Of a stretch of 11,280 bases of DNA, positions 1-8,284 are shown piece after piece; the stretch's first letter is position 1, and every line of letters starts with the position of its first letter. The DNA is from JALZIF01 sp964584905 (lineage in GTDB: Bacteria; Gemmatimonadota; Gemmatimonadetes; Gemmatimonadales; Gemmatimonadaceae). The notes below the pieces were generated by a model. It worked only from the letters and a program-made list of their open reading frames with translations, made no database searches and was not told the DNA's origin. The translations under genes were made by a program, and so were the position numbers. The stretch covers positions 1-11,280 of the forward strand of contig CAZPCC010000266.1 in assembly GCA_964584905.1 (NCBI GenBank). The letters run 5' to 3'.

Positions 1-509
1 TGCATAACGCTGTGCGCCACCGGCAGCGGACGAAGTTGATGAGTGCGCAGGAACTCGCGCATGACGGGCAGCCCGAGGAAGACGTCGGTGAGCGCGTCGT
101 TGTAGCCCCCTCCGGCCGGCGTTTCGGCATTGTACTCTGTGAACTTCACGCCAGCCCCATCATCCACGAAAAATGCGTCCAGCCTGGACGTAGGTGTCGG
201 GCTTCGAAAGCCGGGATCGATCGTGACGAGCCGCTCTTCCCAGTCGAGCAGCCCGAACTGCCGGCGAAAGGCGGGATCGGCTATCGCCTTTCGGTGCGCG
301 CGATCGAATGCGTGCAGCAGAATGGCGGCGCGATGCTGAAGCCAGCGATACTGCGCGGGATCGAAAAAGCGTGGGCGGAGGACGCTGCACAGAGGGCGGT
401 CGCCAAAGAACAGTCCGCGCGAGCGCTGCTGGGAGTCCAGCTGCGCGAACGTCTCACTGGCCACCGAATCGGTGAGCAGATCGTGATAGGTCGCAATGGC
501 GTCGCGCAC
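1..509 (-). CDS. Possible circularly permuted ATP-grasp-like protein, N-terminal part (cut by window edge)
   Basis: An open frame runs from a GTG at 509 to the left edge without a stop, giving 169 residues with the C-terminus missing. Upstream in the same frame no earlier convincing start is seen, and the GTG lies only 4 nt beyond the stop of the ATP-grasp gene, which suggests co-transcription. No strong Shine-Dalgarno site precedes it. The most telling stretch is residues 123-137, which reads FTEYNAETPAGGGYND. It resembles the EYNADTP-type motif of glutathionylspermidine synthase-like and circularly permuted ATP-grasp proteins, which form amide bonds using ATP. The N-terminal part (FFGDRPLCSVLRPRFF around residues 34-49) has no signal peptide or membrane segment. 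The family assignment rests on one motif and on the neighbouring ATP-grasp gene, so treat it as tentative; that the frame is coding is much surer. Confidence 0.6.
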   Translation of the reverse strand, partial: MRDAIATYHDLLTDSVASETFAQLDSQQRSRGLFFGDRPLCSVLRPRFFDPAQYRWLQHRAAILLHAFDRAHRKAIADPAFRRQFGLLDWEERLVTIDPGFRSPTPTSRLDAFFVDDGAGVKFTEYNAETPAGGGYNDALTDVFLGLPVMREFLRTHQLRPLPVAHSVM

Positions 510-513
510 GAAG

Positions 514-1449
<936 letters not shown>

Positions 1450-1486
1450 CTCGCTCTCCGTCGACTATCGCGATGCGCGTCAGGCA

Positions 1487-2215
1487 CTAGTCGTGTCCAC
1501 CGATGTACGCGCGAATCATCTGCCGCCAGTACGGCCAGTCGTGCGCCCAGCCATCCCACAACCGGAGCGCGTTCCCGATCCCCTTCTCCCAGAGGCGCCG
1601 CGACATCTCGACGCTGTTGGCTACCGACGGGTCGTCGCGGCCGGTCGCCAGAATGATGTCCATTCGCCGCATTGCCGCCAGGCGCGAATCGTCCGTTTCG
1701 TGCTTGATGAACTCGAACGGATTCGCGAAGTACACATCGTCGTTGCTGAAGCCATCGGTGAAACGCCGCACATCGTAAAGCCCGCTCATGCCAATGATCC
1801 GCCCCACCGATTCCGGATGACGCAACCCGAACGCCATGGCATGATAGGCGCCGAAGCTGGCGCCGGTCGCGATGAGCATCGGGTTCTGATTACGTGATGA
1901 CGTGAACGGCAGAAGTTCGTTCATCAGATACTGGTCGTACTGCGCGTGCCGGCGCGCGCGAACCGCGGGCGGCACCCCTTCGTTGTACCAGCTCTCGCCG
2001 TCAACGCTATCCACGCAGAACAGCTGCACCCATCCGCGCTCCAGATGTTCGTGCAGCGCTTCGATCATTCTGAAGTCTTCCCATTCGTAGAACCGCCCGT
2101 TCGAGCTGGGAAAGACGAGCACTCTCGCTCCGGAGTGCCCGAAAATCAGGAACTCCATCGCGCGCCCCAGTGCCGGACTCGACCAACCGCCGTATTCACG
2201 CTGCACCGCCGTCAT
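1487..2215 (-). CDS. Esterase-family alpha/beta hydrolase
   Basis: The 242-residue protein looks like the putative esterase (esterase D/S-formylglutathione hydrolase-like) branch of the alpha/beta hydrolases. The nucleophile elbow is TGASFG with Ser120, a likely acid is in GRDD (Asp194 or Asp195), and the likely catalytic His225 is in GWAHDW. HSGARVLVFPSSNGRFYEWED near 27-47 fits the first strands and the oxyanion region of this family. There is no signal peptide, so it should be cytoplasmic. Its ATG overlaps the TGA of the Nudix gene by 4 nt (ATGA), so translation is probably coupled. The physiological ester or thioester is not evident. With ATP-grasp genes downstream it may hydrolyse or transfer an acyl group made by them; acting as a CoA-thioesterase for the aromatic pathway is a less likely alternative. 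Confidence 0.82.
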   Translation of the reverse strand: MTAVQREYGGWSSPALGRAMEFLIFGHSGARVLVFPSSNGRFYEWEDFRMIEALHEHLERGWVQLFCVDSVDGESWYNEGVPPAVRARRHAQYDQYLMNELLPFTSSRNQNPMLIATGASFGAYHAMAFGLRHPESVGRIIGMSGLYDVRRFTDGFSNDDVYFANPFEFIKHETDDSRLAAMRRMDIILATGRDDPSVANSVEMSRRLWEKGIGNALRLWDGWAHDWPYWRQMIRAYIGGHD

Positions 2216-2829
2216 CCGATTTCCGCTGTGCGTTGCGCGCTAGTTTGCCGCGCTTCCGCGTAACTGTCCAGCGACGATGAGCGGACAGCACCCTCCAGCG
2301 CTCGACGGAATGACGGATCGACGTCGTACGCCTCGAGCTCGTTCACACTCACCCAGCCGGCGTCGAGCCCCCCCGGTGGTAGCCGCGGTGCCGCGTCGGC
2401 AGACGCGATGAACGCGAAGCGCAGATCATGATGCTCGTGCGCCGCCTCGATACCGCGCGCGGGGATCGTGTGCACATCCACGTGGACGAGCGTTCCCGGT
2501 GATCCAACCCGCACGCCCGTCTCCTCGGCGGTCTCTCTAACTGCGGTGTCGAGCGGGCTGGCATCGCCAGGCTCCGCATGTCCGCCAGGCTGCAGGTACC
2601 TGCCAAGCGCGGCATGCCAGACCAGCAGCACCCGCTCACGCGTCATGTCGAGCACTATTGCACTTCCCGTGAGGTGCCCCGGGCGCGTGGTACGGGCAAA
2701 CGGATCAGCGGCCGATTCGAGCAAGGCGAGCGTCCGCTGTACGGCAAGACGCTCCACCTCGTCGGCCGCTGAATGCGTTCGAAGGAGATGCCTCACGCCA
2801 TCGATGCGCGAAAGCGGTGACGTGCTCAC
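2212..2829 (-). CDS. Nudix hydrolase
   Basis: The 205-residue protein contains a Nudix box at about 82-106: GGHAEPGD, then REtaEEtGV with Arg98, Glu99, Glu102 and Glu103, which bind the catalytic magnesium. The loop between the glycine and the RE motif is one residue longer than the textbook spacing, a common variation. The family cleaves nucleoside diphosphates linked to another group, such as sugar nucleotides, dinucleotides, CoA or oxidised nucleotides; the substrate cannot be read from the sequence. The N-terminal helix-rich segment (1-50) precedes the Nudix fold and is seen in several uncharacterised relatives. It starts with a GTG that overlaps the stop of the Rid gene (GTGA, 4 nt), and its own stop overlaps the esterase start. 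A role in pathway housekeeping, such as CoA or nucleotide clean-up, is only a guess from the operon position. Confidence 0.85.
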   Translation of the reverse strand: MSTSPLSRIDGVRHLLRTHSAADEVERLAVQRTLALLESAADPFARTTRPGHLTGSAIVLDMTRERVLLVWHAALGRYLQPGGHAEPGDASPLDTAVRETAEETGVRVGSPGTLVHVDVHTIPARGIEAAHEHHDLRFAFIASADAAPRLPPGGLDAGWVSVNELEAYDVDPSFRRALEGAVRSSSLDSYAEARQTSAQRTAEIG

Positions 2830-3257
2830 TCCGGTATCACGGCGGTCGCCTCGATCTCGACGAGGGCCTCGGGCTCGATGAGCGCGGAGACCACGACGAC
2901 CGACATCGCCGGGTAATGTCGTCCGAGCACGGCGCGATATGCGGCGCCGATTTCGCGGCGCAAGGCAACGTACTGATCACGATCGGTCAGGAACCAGGTG
3001 AGCCGCACTATGTGGTTAGGCGTGCCGCCGGCGGCGCGGATTATCTCCGCGATGTTCCTGAGCGCCTGAGCAGTCTGACCGGGAAGATCACGTTCCCGCC
3101 ACGCGCCGGTGCGCGGCTCCCAGCCGATCTGTCCCGACACACTCACTACCCTGCCTCGCGCGGCGATCGCGTGGGCATACCCCACCCCGCGCGGCCAACC
3201 CTCCGGCAGTATTTCGGCATCAGGAGCCCTGGGCGCCGCGTCTTCCCTTGCACTCAC
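2826..3257 (-). CDS. Rid-family (YjgF/L-PSP) protein, atypical, likely enamine/imine hydrolase or related
   Basis: The 143-residue protein is a full-length member of the Rid/YjgF family of trimeric proteins whose best-known member, RidA, hydrolyses reactive enamines and imines. Recognisable parts are VVSVSGQIGWEP (37-48), TAQALRNIAEIIRAAGG (62-78), IVRLTWFLTD (83-92) and the C-terminal strand LVEIEATAVIPE (132-143). At the place where RidA has its carboxylate-binding arginine (the PARSCV motif), this protein has PAMSVV with Met118, so it is not an archetypal RidA. It follows the aryl-CoA ligase with a GTGA overlap and has a strong GGAGG site 7 nt before the GTG. Because the upstream flavoenzyme type yields an aminocyclohexene-CoA, deamination of that enamine is an attractive role. 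Other Rid-family activities, or none, are also possible. Confidence 0.88.
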   Translation of the reverse strand: MSAREDAAPRAPDAEILPEGWPRGVGYAHAIAARGRVVSVSGQIGWEPRTGAWRERDLPGQTAQALRNIAEIIRAAGGTPNHIVRLTWFLTDRDQYVALRREIGAAYRAVLGRHYPAMSVVVVSALIEPEALVEIEATAVIPE

Positions 3258-4909
3258 GCAATTTCCTCCGATTTTCGGTGCTCGAGTACCGTTCGCGGAT
3301 CGCGAAGCCGGAACCGCTGCAGCTTTCCAGTTTCGGTGCGCGGCAGCGACCCCACGAACTCGATGCCGCGCGGGTACTTGTACGGCGCGATCTGCGCCTT
3401 GACGAACTCCTGTAGCTCCCTGGCCATTGCCTCGCCAGCGCTGTGGCCGGCGCGGAGCACGACGAAGGCCGTCACCCGCTGGCCGCGCTCCTCGTCAGGC
3501 ACGCCGACCACGCCGCATTCGGCCACCGCCGGGTGCTCGAGCAACGCGCTCTCCACCTCCGGTCCCGGAATCTTGTAGCCGGAGGATACTATCAGATCAT
3601 CGGTGCGCGCCTGGTACCAGAAGTAACCCTCCTCGTCTCGCCGGTAGGAATCGCCCGGGTAGTTCCATCCATCGCGCACGTAGTCCAACTGCCGGGGTTC
3701 GTTGTCCAGGTAGCGGCAACCCGTAGGGCCCCGCACGGCGAGGTTACCTGCCTCCCCCGGTGGCAGTTCGACGCCATGCGCGTCCACGACTCGCGCCGCA
3801 TAGCCCGGCACCACGCGACCGGTCGAGCCCGCGCGGACCTCGCCGGCTGGAGACCCAATGAAGATGTGCAACAGTTCGGTCGAGCCTATCCCATCCAGAA
3901 TCTCGATTCCCGTCACCTCACGCCACTGTTCGAAAGTCGCCGCAGGTAGATGCTCCCCGGCCGACACGCAGGCCCGAAGGGAGGAAGTCTCTCCGCTGCC
4001 CGACATGCCGGCCATGGCGCGATAGGCGGTTGGTGCCGTGAACGACACGGTGGCACGATGCTCGGCAATGCCCTGCAGCAGCATTGCCGGCGCGCCCTGC
4101 TCGAGCAGCAACGACGAGGCGCCGACACGCATTGGGAAGAGCACCAGTCCACCCAGACCGAAGGTGAAAGCTACCGGCGGTGATCCGCAGGTGATGTCGC
4201 TCGGCGTCAGGCGCAGCACATGCCTGCCGTAGGTATCGCAGATGGCCAGCAGATCGCGATGAAAGTGGAGCGTTCCCTTGGGCTTGCCGGTAGTGCCGGA
4301 GGTGAACGCGATGAGGGCGATGTCCTCGGCCGCGGTAGCCACGGAGGCGAATGTCGACGGCTTGCCGGACATCATCGATTCGAGCCCACCGGCGTCCTCC
4401 GACTGGAAGTGAACGATCCGCTCGAGCGACCCGAACTGGTCTCGCGCCCGCTCGCAGTCGTCGGCCACCCTGGTGTCGCATAACGCCAACGCGACGGCAG
4501 CCGACTCGGCGATCGCGCCTATCTCGCGTGCTCTGAGCTGCGGCATGGTCGCCACACAGATCCCCCCCGCCTTGAGCACCGCGAACCACGAGGCGATCAT
4601 CATCGGGGTATTCGGGCCCCGCAGCAGCACGCGGTGCCCTGGGCGCAGCTCGAGGTCGTCGACGAGGACATTGGCGATTCGATTCGCGCGCTCCATCAAC
4701 TCCCTATAGCTCCAGAGCCCCCCTGCGAAGTGAAGCGCGGTACGATCGCCCAATCCTCGCACCACCCACTCGTCAAGCAGCGTATCGGCCACGTTCAGGC
4801 GAGCCGGATAGCCGAGCGATTCGACGCCAGGCATCTCCGGCCACAGCGCCCGCGGCGGCAACCGATCGCGCGCGAAGGTGTCGACATGCGCACTCGGAGC
4901 GGCTCTCAT
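3254..4909 (-). CDS. AMP-forming aryl-CoA ligase, probably 2-aminobenzoate-CoA ligase or benzoate-CoA ligase type
   Basis: The 551-residue enzyme belongs to the adenylate-forming ANL superfamily and should convert an aromatic acid plus ATP and CoA into the aryl-CoA thioester. Core motifs are in order: phosphate loop FTSGTTGKPKG (202-212), DGIGSTE (339-345), the hinge and CoA-side region RTDDLIVSSGYKIPGPEVE (435-453), and the C-terminal catalytic Lys529 in PRTETGK. The N-terminus (AHVDTFARDRLPP) is, from memory, typical of proteins annotated as 2-aminobenzoate-CoA ligase (AbmG of Aromatoleum evansii). The fused flavoenzyme in the same operon favours anthranilate over plain benzoate; salicylate is the main alternative. 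The ATG overlaps the acyl-CoA dehydrogenase stop (ATGA). Length and motifs are complete. Substrate choice cannot be proved from sequence. Confidence 0.88.
   Translation of the reverse strand: MRAAPSAHVDTFARDRLPPRALWPEMPGVESLGYPARLNVADTLLDEWVVRGLGDRTALHFAGGLWSYRELMERANRIANVLVDDLELRPGHRVLLRGPNTPMMIASWFAVLKAGGICVATMPQLRAREIGAIAESAAVALALCDTRVADDCERARDQFGSLERIVHFQSEDAGGLESMMSGKPSTFASVATAAEDIALIAFTSGTTGKPKGTLHFHRDLLAICDTYGRHVLRLTPSDITCGSPPVAFTFGLGGLVLFPMRVGASSLLLEQGAPAMLLQGIAEHRATVSFTAPTAYRAMAGMSGSGETSSLRACVSAGEHLPAATFEQWREVTGIEILDGIGSTELLHIFIGSPAGEVRAGSTGRVVPGYAARVVDAHGVELPPGEAGNLAVRGPTGCRYLDNEPRQLDYVRDGWNYPGDSYRRDEEGYFWYQARTDDLIVSSGYKIPGPEVESALLEHPAVAECGVVGVPDEERGQRVTAFVVLRAGHSAGEAMARELQEFVKAQIAPYKYPRGIEFVGSLPRTETGKLQRFRLRDPRTVLEHRKSEEIA
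3265..3269 (-). promoter_or_regulatory. Ribosome binding site for the Rid-family gene
   Basis: GGAGG on the minus strand sits 7 nt upstream of the GTG at 3257 and lies inside the 3' end of the ligase gene. It supports the GTG as the start and shows that this gene can load ribosomes itself, besides coupling through the 4-nt overlap. Confidence 0.7.
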
Positions 4910-6075
4910 CGCACACGCTCTCGCGGTACCAGCTGACCCGCGATCACCAGCTTCTGGATTTCCGATGTTCCTTCGTAGATGCGAAGGGCCCGAATCTCCC
5001 GGTAGAGCCGCTCCACTATCGCACCGCTCACCACCCCGCGCCCGCCGAAAAGCTGCACCGCATCATCTATCACCCGTTGCGCTGCCTCGGTCGCGTAAAG
5101 CTTGGCCATCGCCGCCTCTCGAGTGGCGGCACCGGCGCCGGTATCATGAGCCCACGCCGCGCGATATACCATCAGCGCGCTCGCGTCGATCGCCGTTGCC
5201 ATGTCGGCGAGCCGGGCCTGCGTGAGCTGATGCGCCGCCAGCGGCTTTCCGAACGCCGACCGCTCTGTCACCCACACGAGCGCCTCATCGAGAGCGCGCC
5301 GTGCAAAGCCGAGCGCTGCGGCACCAACGGTGGTCCGAAAGACATCGAGCGTGCCGAATGCCACACGCAACCCGTCGCCGGGCGCGCCGATCAGTGCATC
5401 GTCGTCGATCTCGCATGCCTCCAGCCTGATCGTACCGAGCGGGTGAGGAGCGATCATCTCGATCCGCTCCGGTACGGTCAGACCCAGCTGCTCGGCCTCG
5501 ACGAGAAATGCGCCGAACCGCTGCTCTCCCTCGTCAGGCATGCGGGCAAACACCACGTAGAAGTCGGCGATTCCCGCATTGGAGATCCATGTCTTTTCGC
5601 CTTGCAGCACATATCCGCGCCCCTGCCGGTGGGCGGTCGTGCGCATCGCGCGCACATCCGAGCCGGCTTCGGCCTCGGACAGGGCAAAGGCGGCGATCGC
5701 CTCACCCCGCCGAACGGCAGGCAACACACGCCCCCGCTGCGCGGCGCTGCCAAACAGCGCTACCGGCGCCGTTCCCAGGCCCTGCATGGCGAACGCGAAG
5801 TCGGCCAGGCCGCCATGCCGCGCCAACGTCTCCCGCGCCACGCAAAGGGCGCGCACGTCGTATCGATCCGGTTCGGCCTCCCCGTCGCGCGCGACGAGCG
5901 AAAGCCAGCCCCCCTCGGCCAGTCGCCTGACGATTGCGCGGCAGGACCCATCCAGGTCAGCCGACCGCTCCCAGACCGATTCGATTCGCGACCCCGCCCA
6001 CGCGTCGAGCTCCAGGGCAAGGCGGCGGTGCCGGTCCTCCAGAAACGGCCAGTCGAGAAAAGTCTTGTCGGACAC
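4906..6075 (-). CDS. Acyl-CoA dehydrogenase
   Basis: This FAD enzyme introduces an alpha-beta double bond into a CoA thioester and passes electrons to ETF. I place the start at the GTG at 6075, giving 389 residues, the usual size. The frame stays open upstream to 6576, but that extension is antisense-like, arginine-rich and overlaps the hydratase gene. The GTG shares one base with the hydratase stop (TAGTG) and has GAGGG 6 nt upstream. Visible motifs are AFALSEAEAGSD (129-140) and GEKTWISNAG (159-168), both lining FAD and substrate, then ERSAFGKPL (271-279) and the catalytic base Glu368 in IYEGTSEIQ. In this operon it probably acts on a ring-derived CoA ester, either cyclic or ring-opened. 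Confidence 0.92.
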   Translation of the reverse strand: MSDKTFLDWPFLEDRHRRLALELDAWAGSRIESVWERSADLDGSCRAIVRRLAEGGWLSLVARDGEAEPDRYDVRALCVARETLARHGGLADFAFAMQGLGTAPVALFGSAAQRGRVLPAVRRGEAIAAFALSEAEAGSDVRAMRTTAHRQGRGYVLQGEKTWISNAGIADFYVVFARMPDEGEQRFGAFLVEAEQLGLTVPERIEMIAPHPLGTIRLEACEIDDDALIGAPGDGLRVAFGTLDVFRTTVGAAALGFARRALDEALVWVTERSAFGKPLAAHQLTQARLADMATAIDASALMVYRAAWAHDTGAGAATREAAMAKLYATEAAQRVIDDAVQLFGGRGVVSGAIVERLYREIRALRIYEGTSEIQKLVIAGQLVPRERVR

Positions 6076-6905
6076 TAGTTGCCCTCGAACTCCGGACGCT
6101 CGCGCGCGATGAATGCGCGATAGGCACGCGCGAAGTCTTCGGTCTGCATGCAGATTGCCTGGGTCTGCGCCTCGGCTTCGAGCGCTTCGTCGATTCCCAT
6201 CGACCATTCCTGATGCAGCGCGGCCTTCGTCATCCCGTGGGCGAACGTCGGCCCGCTCGCCAGCTCTCGAGCCAGCGAGCGCGCGGCATCCTGCAGCGAC
6301 TCCGGCTCGACTACCCGGCTGTAGAAACCCCAGCGTTCGGCCTCGTCGGCAGCCATGAACCGCCCGGTATACAAGAGCTCCGCCGCGCGGCCGTGGCCAA
6401 TAATGCGTGGCAGCATTGCGCACGCCCCCATGTCCGCGCCTGACAAGCCGACGCGCACGAAGAGAAAGGCCACACGGCTGCGCGGCGTGCCGATGCGCAG
6501 GTCGCTCGCCATGGCCAGAATTGCGCCGGCGCCGGCGCACACGCCGTCGATCGCGGCGATGATCGGCTGGGGACATGCGCGCATCGACCGTACAAGATCA
6601 CCCGTCATGCGGGTGAACGCGAGCAGTTCGTCCATGCGCCGGGCATCACGGTGCTCGACCAGCGGCCCGATGATTTCGTGGACATCCCCGCCCGAGCAGA
6701 AATTCTCTCCGGCCCCGGTCATGACCACCACGCTCACATCGCGCGCGCGCGCCAGCATATCGAACGTCGAGCGCAACTCGCGGTAGGATTCGAAGGTGAG
6801 CGGATTCTTGCGCTCCGGCCTGTCGAGCATGATGGTGGCCACACCATCGTCGACCCGCCAGCCGAAGTGGCGCGGCGTCAGCGCCGAACCGGTCGGTATG
6901 GTCAT
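6075..6905 (-). CDS. Enoyl-CoA hydratase/isomerase (crotonase) superfamily protein with an atypical active site
   Basis: The 276-residue protein has the crotonase fold: the first oxyanion-hole segment GAGENFCSGGDV (64-75), the second GVCAGAGA (121-128), and the helix ending in AAELLYTGR (174-182). By hand alignment to rat enoyl-CoA hydratase, the second catalytic glutamate is kept (Glu176 in AAELL), but the first one, in the PEILLG motif, is replaced: this protein reads LFVRVG, with Phe149 at that place. A nearby Asp158 (GLSGADMG) could serve instead. Crotonase members lacking a canonical glutamate often do other CoA chemistry, such as hydrolysis or ring opening (BadI/MenB-like) or dehalogenation. 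The ATG overlaps the MarR stop (ATGA) and has GGAG 7 nt upstream. It is cytoplasmic and probably acts on a cyclic or ring-derived CoA ester. Confidence 0.88.
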   Translation of the reverse strand: MTIPTGSALTPRHFGWRVDDGVATIMLDRPERKNPLTFESYRELRSTFDMLARARDVSVVVMTGAGENFCSGGDVHEIIGPLVEHRDARRMDELLAFTRMTGDLVRSMRACPQPIIAAIDGVCAGAGAILAMASDLRIGTPRSRVAFLFVRVGLSGADMGACAMLPRIIGHGRAAELLYTGRFMAADEAERWGFYSRVVEPESLQDAARSLARELASGPTFAHGMTKAALHQEWSMGIDEALEAEAQTQAICMQTEDFARAYRAFIARERPEFEGN

Positions 6906-7435
6906 TCGGTTGCTCCAGGCTTCGGCGCGCGCTCGACGGCGCTCTTCATCGAACCGATCAGGTCATAGAGCAGTTCCTTCTCCTGAGCGGAAAGGCCATC
7001 GAACAGCTCGGCAAGCCATGCATGGTGCTCGGGGATCATCGCCGCGAGCGCGCTCTCTCCCTCCGGCGTCAGGCAGACGATCTGTGCACGGCGATCCTCC
7101 TGCGACGTGCGCCGCGAAATCATTCCCTCCCCTTCGAGGCGCGAGACCAGCCCGGTGACGTTGCCGTTGCTCACCATCAGGCGCCGCGACAGCTCGCTCA
7201 TCGTAAGGCCGTCGGACCCCGAGTCACGGGCCTGCGCGAGCTGCGCGAGCAGGTCGAACCGTGCGAGCGTAGTTCCAAAGCGCATCCTGAGCGCTCCCGC
7301 CAGCCGGCGCTCGATCAGGACGGTGCACGAAAGCAGCCGGAGCCAGAGCCGCACCGGGGGAACCGGATCGGCGGCCGGGGTGGTGGGGCGATACAGGTAA
7401 TCGTCAGGCATGGCACGGTCCGCGACGTGGGACAT
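6902..7435 (-). CDS. MarR-family transcriptional regulator
   Basis: I start this gene at the ATG at 7435, which shares one base with the SDR stop (TAATG) and is preceded by GGAGAGG inside the SDR 3' end, giving 177 residues. The frame stays open further upstream to 7897, but that part is an out-of-frame shadow of the SDR gene. The winged helix-turn-helix spans about 60-125: LTMSELSRRLMVSNGNVTGL (77-96) is the helix-turn-helix, and RRTSQEDRRAQIVCLT (108-123) is the wing with the DRR motif common in MarR proteins. The flanking helices (26-56 and 125-170) form the dimer domain. MarR proteins of aromatic-CoA pathways (BadR, CouR, HcaR-like) are usually repressors released by an aryl-CoA. Being inside the operon, it probably autoregulates it. 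Confidence 0.92.
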   Translation of the reverse strand: MSHVADRAMPDDYLYRPTTPAADPVPPVRLWLRLLSCTVLIERRLAGALRMRFGTTLARFDLLAQLAQARDSGSDGLTMSELSRRLMVSNGNVTGLVSRLEGEGMISRRTSQEDRRAQIVCLTPEGESALAAMIPEHHAWLAELFDGLSAQEKELLYDLIGSMKSAVERAPKPGATE

Positions 7436-8217
7436 TACATGACCTCTCCGCCGGCCACGGCAATCGCCTGGCCCGTAATCGCCGTCGCGTCCGGCGAACA
7501 GAGCCAGGCGACCGCGTTGGCCACTTCGGCCGGCCGCACGAATGCCCGGCGTGGTGAGTTGCGCAGCAGCATCTCGGTCGCCTCCTCTTCGGTTTTGTCG
7601 AGATTGTGCATCAGCGCATCCAGGCCTTGCCGCACCATGGATGTGTTCTCCGTATATCCCGGGCAGACGGCATTCACCGTAACACCCTGCTTCGCCGTCT
7701 CGTGCGCCAGTGCGCGCGTGAGCCCGACTACGCCGTGCTTGGAGGCGCAATAGGCGGTGAGTTTCGAGTATCCGCGCAGCCCGGCTGTCGAGGCAATGTT
7801 GATGATACGCCCGGCTCCCGCGACGAGCATTGCCGGGAGCACCGCGCGCGCGCAGAGATACGGACCGGTGAGATTTACCGCCAGCATTTGGTCCCACATG
7901 AGTCGGTCACCTTCCACGAGCGACCTGGCGCCGGCCTGGCCGGCGTTGTTCACGAGTACGTACGCATCGCCCAATGCGTCGGCCGACCGGGCGAAAGCCG
8001 TATCTATGCTCGCCTCGTCACTCACATCGCAAACAACGGGCAGTACGCGCACGCGATATTCCGCGGAGATCTCCGCTGCGCATCGATCGAGTGTGGCGAT
8101 ATCGCGGCCCATGATCGTGACCGATGCGCCTAACCGTGCGAGTTCGGCCGCGATCGCCGCCCCGATCCCGCGGCCTCCGCCAGTCACTATCGCGTGTTTA
8201 TGTGTGAGGTAGGGCAT
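7435..8217 (-). CDS. Short-chain dehydrogenase/reductase (SDR)
   Basis: The 260-residue classical SDR carries the nucleotide motif TGGGRGIG (12-19), NNAG (90-93), Asn115, Ser143, and the catalytic YCASK with Tyr156 and Lys160, then PGYTENTSM after the active site. GRD (37-39) at the end of the second strand suggests NADP(H) preference, an inference. The ATG at 8217 gives an N-terminus (MPYLTHKHAIVTGG) right for the family but has no Shine-Dalgarno site, because the G-rich repeat lies immediately upstream. A TTG at 8289 is in frame and would add 24 residues, mostly Pro/Asp/Arg encoded by the repeat; I think this is not the start. It may reduce or oxidise a ring ketone or hydroxyacyl-CoA of the pathway. 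A 3-hydroxyacyl-CoA dehydrogenase role is the usual family annotation. Confidence 0.9.
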   Translation of the reverse strand: MPYLTHKHAIVTGGGRGIGAAIAAELARLGASVTIMGRDIATLDRCAAEISAEYRVRVLPVVCDVSDEASIDTAFARSADALGDAYVLVNNAGQAGARSLVEGDRLMWDQMLAVNLTGPYLCARAVLPAMLVAGAGRIINIASTAGLRGYSKLTAYCASKHGVVGLTRALAHETAKQGVTVNAVCPGYTENTSMVRQGLDALMHNLDKTEEEATEMLLRNSPRRAFVRPAEVANAVAWLCSPDATAITGQAIAVAGGEVM

Positions 8218-8220
8218 CGA

Positions 8221-8267
8221 GGGTCGGGGTCGGGGGTCGGGGGTCGGGGGTCGGGGGTCGGGGGTCG
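8221..8267. repeat. 7-bp G-rich tandem repeat (GGGGGTC unit), potential G-quadruplex
   Basis: On the plus strand there are seven TC dinucleotides at 8224, 8230, 8237, 8244, 8251, 8258 and 8265, spaced 6, 7, 7, 7, 7 and 7 nt. They separate one run of four G and five runs of five G. The first unit is one G short. Runs of G with 2-nt loops are a classical G-quadruplex pattern. The operon is transcribed from the minus strand, so the G-rich strand is the template and the mRNA is C-rich. The repeat fills the leader immediately before the SDR start and removes any Shine-Dalgarno site. A 7-bp unit is prone to slipped-strand length change. Confidence 0.95.
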
Positions 8268-8284
8268 AAAGGAAGTCAGGTCGT

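Noticed and set aside
5077..6078. 333-codon plus-strand open frame antisense to the acyl-CoA dehydrogenase
   Set aside because: Its product is Arg/His-rich with no recognisable motif. High GC at third codon positions creates long antisense frames, and the opposite strand carries a complete, motif-rich enzyme.
4906..6576. Long open frame giving a 556-residue acyl-CoA dehydrogenase
   Set aside because: The extra N-terminal 167 residues are arginine-rich, match no fold, and lie in another frame of the hydratase gene. The GTG at 6075 with a GAGGG site gives the normal family length.
6902..7897. Long open frame giving a 331-residue MarR protein
   Set aside because: The extension is an alternative frame of the SDR gene. 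The ATG at 7435 has a Shine-Dalgarno site and gives a normal MarR length.
8221..8267. CRISPR-like array
   Set aside because: The units are 7 bp with no spacers; it is a simple tandem repeat.
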